A stretch of DNA of 5,995 nt from Pseudomonadota bacterium. Its GTDB lineage: Bacteria > Pseudomonadota > Gammaproteobacteria > Xanthomonadales > Marinicellaceae. Location: contig QQUO01000153.1 in the NCBI GenBank assembly GCA_008501575.1, forward strand, positions 1 to 5,995. The letters are read 5' to 3'. Below the pieces are notes generated by a model. That model was not told where the DNA came from. It worked only from the letters and a program-made list of their open reading frames with translations, and ran no database searches. Below are positions 1 through 5,913 of this stretch, piece after piece. Each line of letters opens with the position of its first letter. The first letter of the stretch is position 1. The translations under genes and the position numbers were made by a program.

Positions 1-1
1 A

Positions 2-1126
2 ACCACACCAACTAATGACAATGCCCTTGATAAATTGTTAACGATACTGGCAGATCAACCGCAACAAAGCGATGCCCGAGAATTGCTGTCTGAAATCAAT
101 GACAGTTATTTTGAACTGGCTTATCAAGCGGTATTAAACAACAACCACAAACAAGCTGAGCAGTTTGCCGAGTCGGTGACCACGGTTCGACATAAAGTGG
201 CTTTGGTGGATGATCGCTTACTTACTTATTTGGCTGATCACAGCGAAATGACCGTGAGTTTGCTATTGGGCGGCTTATCTGAGCAAGTCAGGGCAGCGGT
301 TGCCAACAACAATCGCAGTTTGGCCAAAAGACTCATTCAGCTCACAGACGTGTTGATGCCGGATCATCGGATTGTCAGCGAGCTTCATGAAATATTGGCA
401 GACATGCCGGTCACAGGTCAAGTGGTTACCGATAAGATGGGGGTTGCCACGGTGTTAATCACACCACCGGCCGGTCATACCATTAAATATGGTTTTTATA
501 TTACCCCTACAGAGATTACCTATGCCCAGTATCAAAAATTTAGACAAGCCACACAGCGACCGCTTCAAAAGTGTCACAGTTTATTGAAGTCAAATCTTAT
601 TTTCTCAGCGCGCAATCTGGATAATGTGGGTTTTGCCCTTGACGATGATATGCCGGTGGTTTGTGTCACGTGGCAAGATGCCGTGGATTATGCCGAATGG
701 TTAAGTCAACAAACCGGTCACACATATCGACTTCCCAAACTGTCTGAATGGCGGTTTTTACAAAACCAAACCACCGCCCCCAAAAACTGCGGGCAAAGCA
801 ATGTCGCCGGCAGCGAGTTTCCGGATAAAAAAGAAGATGTCAGTTATTATGACTGTGATGATGGTTATCCACGGTTATCACCGGTGCGTGCCTTTGCTTC
901 AGAAGGATTGGGGTTATATGGCATTTATGGTAATGCCGCAGAATGGATTGCCGGTTGCGAACAACCGGGTAAACTTAAATCATTCTTTAGTCCGGAGAAA
1001 CCCTGCGGTCAAAATCCGGTGGTGGGATTGTCCTGGGTGTCCGACCGAAATGCCACCGGTGGGCTTAGCTATATTGACTATGGTGATGCTTATAGCCACA
1101 TCGGATTTCGGCTAATCAGACAGTAA
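2..1126 (+). CDS. Formylglycine-generating-enzyme-like (SUMF1/EgtB fold) domain protein, 5' end missing
   Basis: The frame is open from base 2, so the gene starts upstream; the TTG at 35 is only the first start-like codon and has no clear ribosome site. Counting from that TTG, residues 1-125 are polar and look alpha-helical, possibly TPR-like (for example the stretch around NNNHKQAEQFAESV). Residues about 152-363 match the FGE-sulfatase/SUMF1 family: YGFYITPTEITYAQYQKF (152-169), MPVVCVTWQDAVDYAEWLS (206-224), YRLPKLSEWRFL (231-242), GLGLYGIYGNAAEW (291-304) and the terminal GFRLIRQ. The family includes true FGE, EgtB- and PvdO-like enzymes and domains joined to kinases or sensor modules. The usual RGGSW segment reads GLSW (331-334), and the following stretch has no cysteine pair, so sulfatase activation is unlikely; a binding or structural role is an inference. 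No sulfatase gene is nearby. The missing N-terminus could carry a kinase or another module. The stop lies one base from the converging glycosyltransferase gene. Confidence 0.82.
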   Translation, partial: TTPTNDNALDKLLTILADQPQQSDARELLSEINDSYFELAYQAVLNNNHKQAEQFAESVTTVRHKVALVDDRLLTYLADHSEMTVSLLLGGLSEQVRAAVANNNRSLAKRLIQLTDVLMPDHRIVSELHEILADMPVTGQVVTDKMGVATVLITPPAGHTIKYGFYITPTEITYAQYQKFRQATQRPLQKCHSLLKSNLIFSARNLDNVGFALDDDMPVVCVTWQDAVDYAEWLSQQTGHTYRLPKLSEWRFLQNQTTAPKNCGQSNVAGSEFPDKKEDVSYYDCDDGYPRLSPVRAFASEGLGLYGIYGNAAEWIAGCEQPGKLKSFFSPEKPCGQNPVVGLSWVSDRNATGGLSYIDYGDAYSHIGFRLIRQ

Positions 1127-1127
1127 A

Positions 1128-2888
1128 TTAGCGATAAAATCGTTGTGTGGTAATGGTTTTGTCAGCTGTCTGCACGCTTAATTGTAAATGATCATTGGCT
1201 TCAACCTGATAACCCAACCGCTGATAATGCGCGGCATTAACAGTGCTAAACAGGTGGTCCTGACCCAGAGGCAGTGACTGAACCGATGACACCGGTGTTG
1301 ATTTACCCGTTATCGTGACATGGTTTAGTTGCGTGTTAATGTCTTTACTGACCATCACCCAGCCGCTGTGAATTCCTTGTTGATAGTCATGATAAATAAT
1401 GGGTGGTATGTCACAACTGTGGGCATTGGTGTAAAAGAAATAATAGATTTTACTGCCCTGGCGAATACTTAAATCATCAATCAGCCGTAAACCGTTCAGT
1501 TGCCGACAGCTGTTTTGGTAGAAAGGAATTTGTTGGTGTAATTTTAAGGCAGTGTGTTCAACCACCAGCAATGCCGGTTTCTCAGGCGTGTCCTGATACA
1601 GTAAATTCATCAGCGCCAACTGTTGCCGGCGGCCGTGTTTCTGATTCATGGGATGTGGTAAAGCCGCGATCAGGGTTTGTTCATTGCGCTGGTAATTTAA
1701 AACCGCCGCCGTCATAAAATAATCGCCAATAATGACTTGACCCGGTTGTTGTAATTCACGGGTTTTGGCTGTGACCTGTTGCCAGCCAATGGCATTATTA
1801 ATCAGCTGCTTATGGTTGTTTGAGGTGACCGGAATGTTGTGTAGCAGTAGATAAAAGCCGATTAAAAATAACACATGAGCAAAACCACCGGTCACCACGG
1901 CCCATTTTTTTAAAGGGACATGACGTTGATAATAAGTGGCGGCCACCAGTAGTAACAATAAATATGCCGGTATTGGCCAGTGAATATTGGTGCGTAAATT
2001 GTCCGAGAAGAAGCCCAAAATGGCATACAGTAACCAATACAAAACCGCCAATAATTGAATAAACAACAGTGCTTTACGCTTAGTGGCATCGTCATCGACA
2101 GGACGTTTAAGGCTAATCAGGCACAAGCCAAAAACCAGTGGTGTGGTGATAATGAATTGACCCAGAAAAAACCACAAATGACTGGGTTGAAATTGCCAGG
2201 GATTGCGCTCGCCCAGTTGAAAGCCCAATAACGTAAAATCATGCTGGACATTAAAAATCAAAATTGGCACAAAACCCAAAAAAACCAAAGGCAGGGTAAA
2301 TTGCCACAGGACTTTTTGTTTCCAAAAATATTGTTGATAAATGACTGTTGCCGCAATAAAGGCCACAAACAGTACAAACCAAAACCGGATATGAACGTTT
2401 ACCGCCAGCATCAGTGTTATGCCTAAATAAACAGCATCTATGCGTTTCGGGCTTTGCATCAGCCGCAGTAAAAAAAACAGCGCCAACAAGGTGAAAAAAA
2501 TCAGCCAGATATCAGCAATCGCCAACACCCCGATTAAACCAATCAGAGGCACAAGCAACGTCAATAAAGCCGCCTGCCAGGCCGCTTGTTGGCATTGGCT
2601 GAGATGTTTAACCAGCCCATAGGACAACCACGGCAATGACCAACAAACCAATAAATAAGGCAATCGCAAAAAAAACGGATGTTGTGGTAATACGGCAGTA
2701 CTTAAGGCATTTAGCCACGGCACAAAACCGGGTATTTCACCATAGGACCATTGAATAAAAAGACTTTCCAGCCAGTAAAAAGCCTCATCGCCAAACAGCG
2801 AAGTGTGCATCGCCAGCATCACCTGAAGTGCCATTAGGGTTACATAAAGACCCCAAAAGACATGGCGGGTGGCGACGCCTTTTAGCAT
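1128..2888 (-). CDS. Polytopic membrane glycosyltransferase, GT39/GT83-like (ArnT/PMT superfamily, GT-C fold)
   Basis: Probable inner-membrane enzyme transferring a sugar from a polyprenyl-phosphate donor to an envelope acceptor; the acceptor cannot be told. About ten hydrophobic segments lie between residues 9 and 350 (roughly 9-28, 73-95, 105-143, 152-185, 195-213, 238-260, 274-293, 304-320, 329-349). The first periplasmic loop carries the GT-C acidic signature GDEAFYWLES (33-42, candidate catalytic Asp34), then QWSYGEIPGFVPWL (46-59) and FLRLPYLL (73-80), as in ArnT-like proteins. Further family-like motifs are FNVQHDFTLLGFQLG (212-226) and NIHWPIPAYL (301-310). Residues about 355-586 are largely soluble and probably periplasmic, giving a total length usual for ArnT-like proteins. 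The ATG overlaps the end of the upstream transglycosylase gene as ATGCTAA, and the ribosome site is weak, so translation is probably coupled. Alternatives are a 4-amino-4-deoxyarabinose transferase or a glycan-assembly transferase; the sequence does not decide. Confidence 0.85.
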   Translation of the reverse strand: MLKGVATRHVFWGLYVTLMALQVMLAMHTSLFGDEAFYWLESLFIQWSYGEIPGFVPWLNALSTAVLPQHPFFLRLPYLLVCWSLPWLSYGLVKHLSQCQQAAWQAALLTLLVPLIGLIGVLAIADIWLIFFTLLALFFLLRLMQSPKRIDAVYLGITLMLAVNVHIRFWFVLFVAFIAATVIYQQYFWKQKVLWQFTLPLVFLGFVPILIFNVQHDFTLLGFQLGERNPWQFQPSHLWFFLGQFIITTPLVFGLCLISLKRPVDDDATKRKALLFIQLLAVLYWLLYAILGFFSDNLRTNIHWPIPAYLLLLLVAATYYQRHVPLKKWAVVTGGFAHVLFLIGFYLLLHNIPVTSNNHKQLINNAIGWQQVTAKTRELQQPGQVIIGDYFMTAAVLNYQRNEQTLIAALPHPMNQKHGRRQQLALMNLLYQDTPEKPALLVVEHTALKLHQQIPFYQNSCRQLNGLRLIDDLSIRQGSKIYYFFYTNAHSCDIPPIIYHDYQQGIHSGWVMVSKDINTQLNHVTITGKSTPVSSVQSLPLGQDHLFSTVNAAHYQRLGYQVEANDHLQLSVQTADKTITTQRFYR

Positions 2889-4147
2889 TGTGGTACTTTT
2901 AATCGTTTACCGGCATTGATGAGGTAACGTGGCGGTTTAATGTTATTCATGCGCGCAATTTCGGTTTTACTGGCACAGCTAAAACGGCGACTAATGGTGC
3001 TCAGAGAATCACCTTTTTTAATGCGGTAATAAGTGAACGCAGGGCGCTCAGGGAAATCCGCATCGTGGATTTTCTTGGCCAGCGTCATCAATGCAGTGTC
3101 ATGGCATTGCTTGTCATAAATGGGTTTTAATATCTCCGGCACAACAATCGGAGCACCTTGTTTAATCACCCGTTTGGCTTTAACTGTTGGGTTTAAATTA
3201 CGCAAAGTACGGTACCAGCCCATGTGGTGATTGTATTGTCCAAAGCATACCGCCAGTTCACTTAAGGACACATCGCTGCGGGCCTTAATCACTGCTGTGC
3301 GCCCATCTAAGGGGGTTAAGGTCACGTTAAAATCTTCGGGTTTGGAAAAAATCAGCATGGCCGATAACACACTGGCGATATAGCCGCGGGTCTCTCGCGG
3401 TAATTCATAATAAAAATCCGATTGCCACAATGATTGGTTCTTGTGTTTGTTATTTAAACGCTTAAATCGATTTTCACCGGCATTATAAGCGGCCAAAATT
3501 TTGGCATAATCATCCCCATATAACTGCTGTTGTTCCTGAATATAATCAGCCGCACCCTGAGCCGCGCTTTTGGGGTGATAGCGGGCATCATAATCACCCA
3601 AGGTGCCAACAACACCAAAACGTTGCGCGGTGGCCGGCATAAATTGAAACAGGCCACTGGCTCCGGCTGATGACATGGAATGCACCCGACCACCACTTTC
3701 TTGGGCAATAATGGCCAGCATAAAGTGCTCGGGAATATTTTTTTCTGAAAACGGCGGTAAAATGAAACGTTTTAAAAATTGATAATTATTCCAGGTTTCT
3801 ATCAAAATGGGGCGCTTCCATGTCAGCCATTCATTGAGGGCGGCCTGAATACGTTGATTCGCCAGCAACGGTTGATTTAACAGGGCAGCGTCCGAATGTG
3901 TGGTCACAACCGGTGCCACATCAGTTTGTTGGGCCATCATTTCTTCAGTTTGGGTGGTTTCCTCAAACTGCTTAAAATAAGCACTCAACGCTTCTTCGCA
4001 AGTGGGATTGTTTTGACATTGTTCGATGGCAGAAATCAGATCCGGTAAAGACTGGTTTGCTGGTCTTGGTGGTACATCTTTTTTAATGGTGTGCTGTTGA
4101 CAACCATTAAACACAAATAAGGTCACAAAGAATAAAATAAGACGCAT
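2882..4147 (-). CDS. mltD: Membrane-bound lytic murein transglycosylase, MltD-like, with LysM repeats
   Basis: Cuts the MurNAc-GlcNAc bond of peptidoglycan, leaving a 1,6-anhydro end; acts in the periplasm, probably as a lipoprotein. The start at 4147 is chosen over an in-frame ATG at 4210 because it puts a signal peptide, MRLILFFVTLFVFNGC, at the N-terminus, with lipidation expected on Cys16. Phe at -3 of the lipobox is unusual. Numbered from this start (421 residues), the SLT domain spans about 130-265: AIIAQESGG (145-153, catalytic Glu150), GLFQFMP (165-171), AAYNAGENRF (219-228) and LPRETRGYI (249-257), all family 1 hallmarks. The C-terminus has a clear LysM domain at about 372-419 (YYRIKKGDSLSTISRRF onwards) and a degenerate one at about 284-337. 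Residues 17-125 form a less conserved linker with a Cys43/Cys50 pair. It is the first gene of a leftward operon, overlapping the glycosyltransferase by 7 bases, and diverges from the TerB-like gene with 66 bases between. E. coli MltD is similar in order but not identical. Confidence 0.9.
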   Translation of the reverse strand: MRLILFFVTLFVFNGCQQHTIKKDVPPRPANQSLPDLISAIEQCQNNPTCEEALSAYFKQFEETTQTEEMMAQQTDVAPVVTTHSDAALLNQPLLANQRIQAALNEWLTWKRPILIETWNNYQFLKRFILPPFSEKNIPEHFMLAIIAQESGGRVHSMSSAGASGLFQFMPATAQRFGVVGTLGDYDARYHPKSAAQGAADYIQEQQQLYGDDYAKILAAYNAGENRFKRLNNKHKNQSLWQSDFYYELPRETRGYIASVLSAMLIFSKPEDFNVTLTPLDGRTAVIKARSDVSLSELAVCFGQYNHHMGWYRTLRNLNPTVKAKRVIKQGAPIVVPEILKPIYDKQCHDTALMTLAKKIHDADFPERPAFTYYRIKKGDSLSTISRRFSCASKTEIARMNNIKPPRYLINAGKRLKVPQC

Positions 4148-4154
4148 AAATCTG

Positions 4155-4183
4155 TTTGCAGTTAAGTGAGTATTGTGTATTAT
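4155..4183 (+). promoter_or_regulatory. Putative rightward promoter for the TerB-like gene
   Basis: A TATTAT hexamer at 4178-4183 matches the sigma-70 -10 consensus at five of six positions. TTTGCA at 4155-4160 is a weak -35 (four of six) with a 17-base spacer. Transcription would begin near 4190, leaving a leader of about 24 bases before the ATG at 4214. That would exclude the GTG at 4166 as the start of the gene. Read by eye only; no start-site data. Confidence 0.35.
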
Positions 4184-4206
4184 CAGTATTTTGACGTCAG
4201 CATCAA
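4179..4206 (-). promoter_or_regulatory. Putative leftward promoter for the mltD-glycosyltransferase operon
   Basis: On the minus strand TTGATG (4206-4201) and GATAAT (4184-4179) are separated by 16 bases; matches to the sigma-70 consensus are four of six and four of six. The expected start is near 4172, giving a leader of about 25 bases to the ATG at 4147. Its -10 lies on the same bases as the rightward -10. The perfect palindrome TGACGTCA (4192-4199) sits in the spacer and could be an operator, though it is short. Confidence 0.35.
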
Positions 4207-4209
4207 CCA

Positions 4210-4279
4210 TTCAATGTTCAATATTTTGAATTCAATTAAGTCTTTTTTTGAACCCAAAAGTTCAAAAGATGACTTGAAC
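4210..4279. repeat. Cluster of TTGAA/TTCAA pentamers around the start of the TerB-like gene
   Basis: Seven copies of the pentamer occur in 70 bases: TTCAA at 4210, 4217, 4231 and 4261, and TTGAA at 4226, 4248 and 4274. They form the palindrome TTGAATTCAA (4226-4235) and an inverted pair TTGAAC (4248-4253) / GTTCAA (4260-4265) with a six-base loop. The first copy overlaps the A of the ATG start. The pattern is visible directly; any role as operator or mRNA structure is inference, and biased codons in an AT-rich N-terminus could explain part of it. Confidence 0.3.
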
Positions 4280-4675
4280 TCAGAACAAAAAGAGCAATTA
4301 AACCAAGCCATCATCTGTTTGTTGACTGAAATGGTGAAGGCAGATTATGTGGAATTGTACATAGAAAAATTGGTGCTTAATGAGCACTTAACTAAGCGGC
4401 TGAACCTCAGCAGAGCTAAAGCCAACAAGTATTTGGCCCATGCCAACATCAGCGCTCAGGTGTCTGTGACCCTAAAACCACAGACTGAAATTATTAACAA
4501 TTATTTAAACCGCCATGATAAACATGCGCTTATGGTGCAATTATGGCAAATTGCCACGGCTGACGGTGAAATTCATTTATTGGAAACTCAAACTTTTTAC
4601 CAGGCAGGTGAACAATTGGGCTTCAGTAAAAGCCAATTGGACAGAATTTGTCACCCTGAAAACGCGATTAATTAA
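4214..4675 (+). CDS. TerB-like (tellurite resistance TerB family) small protein
   Basis: A 153-residue soluble protein, probably cytoplasmic and all helical. The ATG at 4214 is preferred to the upstream in-frame GTG at 4166, because the latter would lie before the likely transcription start and add a non-conserved tail. No good Shine-Dalgarno precedes the ATG. After a short N-terminal segment (MFNILNSIKSFFEPK) the protein shows the two TerB-type repeats: LLTEMVKADYVELYIEK (36-52) and LWQIATADGEIHLLE (110-124), followed by a helix and a variable tail with LGFSKSQLDRI (135-145). The canonical ADGEI acidic turn is kept in the second repeat, but the first reads ADYVEL, so only one repeat may bind a metal as proposed for the family. 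Proteins of this type are common in proteobacteria outside tellurite operons, and no ter genes are near, so a resistance role is not supported. It reads toward pilU and may be co-transcribed with it. Confidence 0.78.
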   Translation: MFNILNSIKSFFEPKSSKDDLNSEQKEQLNQAIICLLTEMVKADYVELYIEKLVLNEHLTKRLNLSRAKANKYLAHANISAQVSVTLKPQTEIINNYLNRHDKHALMVQLWQIATADGEIHLLETQTFYQAGEQLGFSKSQLDRICHPENAIN

Positions 4676-4746
4676 AAAAAGAATCTTGCATAAATTTAAA
4701 CTTTTTAACAAGATGTATTATTAATGTAAGAAGCTCTAAAAGAGGA
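4676..4746 (+). promoter_or_regulatory. AT-rich leader of pilU with strong Shine-Dalgarno
   Basis: The gap between the TerB-like stop and the pilU start is very AT-rich. AGAGGA (4741-4746) lies four bases before the pilU ATG and is the clearest ribosome site for a complete gene in the window. A -10-like TATTAT at 4716-4721 has no good -35 at the right distance, so an independent pilU promoter is possible but weakly supported. An inverted pair ATCTTG (4683-4688) / CAAGAT (4709-4714) encloses a 20-base AT-rich loop and does not look like an intrinsic terminator; readthrough from the TerB-like gene is plausible. Confidence 0.5.
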
Positions 4747-4750
4747 CATT

Positions 4751-5839
4751 ATGGACTTAACACATTTTCTAAAAACCATGCGCGAGCGCAACGGCTCGGA
4801 TTTATACTTAACCACCGGGGCGCCCATTAATGTAAAAATTGAAGGCGTTTTAGAAGCCATGAGCAGCACCGGATTACCTCCGGGCATTGTTGAAAAAATT
4901 GCTTATTCGTTAATGAACGAGCGACAACAAAAAGAATTTGAAAACACCTTAGAGTGTAACCTTGCCGTCTCCATTAAAGGCGTGGGCCGTTACCGTGTTA
5001 ATGTGTTTCGCCAGCGGGGTGAGGTTAGTATGGTTATCAGAACCATTAAAACCAATATTCCACCGTTGGAAGAATTACATATGCCGAATCATTTGTATGA
5101 TCTGATTATGGAAAAACGGGGCTTAATTTTAGTGGTCGGCGCCACCGGCTCCGGTAAATCCACCACCATGGCCTCCATGATTGATTATCGGAACAGCAAC
5201 ACCACCGGCCATATTTTAACGGTGGAAGACCCCATTGAATATGTCCATCGCCATAAAAAATCAGTGGTCAACCAACGTGAAATCGGCATAGACACCTTGG
5301 GCTACGAACCGGCTTTGCGAAACGCCTTGCGAGAAGCGCCGGATTTAATCCTGATTGGTGAAATTAACAACGCCGAAACCATGGAAGCCGCCATTTCCTT
5401 TGCCGAAACCGGGCACTTGTGTATGGCCACCTTACACGCCAATAACTCCGACCAAGCCATGGAACGGGTGCTTAACTTCTTCCCCAGTGCCATGCATAAT
5501 AATGTCTTGATGAATTTGGCTTTAAACCTCAAAGCCGTTATTTCACAACGGCTGGTGATTGACGTCGATAAAAAACGCCGACCCGCTTGCGAAATTCTCT
5601 ACAATACCCCGCAAATCAGAGAAATTATCCGCCGCGGTGAAATCAACGAACTTAAAATCGCCATGGATAAATCGCTCGAGGAAGGCATGCAAACCTTCGA
5701 CCAGGCCCTCTACAACATGTACAAAGAGGGTATCATCACCCTCGAAGAAGCCCTCGGCAATGCCGACAGCCGCCAAGGCCTCGAAGTCCGCATCAACCTC
5801 TCCAGTGAAGATGACTCCGGCAGCGATGATTATTTTTGA
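4751..5839 (+). CDS. pilU: Type IV pilus retraction ATPase PilU
   Basis: Cytoplasmic hexameric ATPase of the PilT/PilU secretion-ATPase family. In known systems it assists PilT in retracting type IV pili for twitching, attachment and DNA uptake. The 362 residues match the usual length. The N-terminal PAS-like domain begins with the GSDLYLTTGAP signature (15-25). The ATPase core has Walker A GATGSGKST (130-138), an Asp box LTVEDPIEYVH (156-166), QREIGIDT (175-182), Walker B LILIGE (199-204) and a His box GHLCMATLHANN (221-232). PilU rather than PilT is indicated by NSNTTGHILTVEDP, ETGHLCMATLHAN, the TPQIREIIRRGEINELK segment (286-302) in place of PilT's AIRNLIRE-type motif, and the acidic tail SSEDDSGSDDYF. 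Two oddities: after Walker B the usual GE(I/M)R reads GEINN (203-207), and leucine codons switch almost wholly to CTC from residue 260 on. A strong AGAGGA site fixes the start. pilT is not adjacent here, although the two often sit together. Confidence 0.93.
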   Translation: MDLTHFLKTMRERNGSDLYLTTGAPINVKIEGVLEAMSSTGLPPGIVEKIAYSLMNERQQKEFENTLECNLAVSIKGVGRYRVNVFRQRGEVSMVIRTIKTNIPPLEELHMPNHLYDLIMEKRGLILVVGATGSGKSTTMASMIDYRNSNTTGHILTVEDPIEYVHRHKKSVVNQREIGIDTLGYEPALRNALREAPDLILIGEINNAETMEAAISFAETGHLCMATLHANNSDQAMERVLNFFPSAMHNNVLMNLALNLKAVISQRLVIDVDKKRRPACEILYNTPQIREIIRRGEINELKIAMDKSLEEGMQTFDQALYNMYKEGIITLEEALGNADSRQGLEVRINLSSEDDSGSDDYF

Positions 5840-5913
5840 TGCTTGAATTTTGTGATTCTTACTAAATTGTAAATGAATAATAAAATATTCAACCTACCCT
5901 AATAGAGGTTATT

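Noticed and set aside
1053..1062. CCACCGGTGG palindrome, and a similar ACACCGGTGT at 1289-1298
   Set aside because: Both lie in coding sequence, and ACCGG is frequent across the window through codon use; no sign of a repeat family.
2..1126. Sulfatase-activating enzyme
   Set aside because: The catalytic cysteine region is not kept, and no sulfatase gene is visible.
1132..1144. Small CGAT-ATCG hairpin just past the convergent junction
   Set aside because: Four base pairs only, inside the glycosyltransferase coding sequence, without a T-run.
1403..1717. Open frame opposite to the glycosyltransferase gene, and other long antisense frames in the window
   Set aside because: They lie wholly within well-supported genes, have no family resemblance and are cysteine- or basic-rich as expected of shadow frames.
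4214..4675. Tellurite resistance locus
   Set aside because: Only a TerB-like fold is present; no terA, terC, terD or terZ genes are nearby, and stand-alone TerB-like proteins are common.
4683..4714. ATCTTG / CAAGAT inverted repeat between the TerB-like gene and pilU as a terminator
   Set aside because: Six base pairs around a 20-base loop, with no GC-rich stem and no T-run in the right place.
5874..5891. TGAATA / TATTCA inverted repeat after pilU as a terminator
   Set aside because: Only six AT-rich base pairs with a six-base loop and no T-run afterwards; too weak for an intrinsic terminator.
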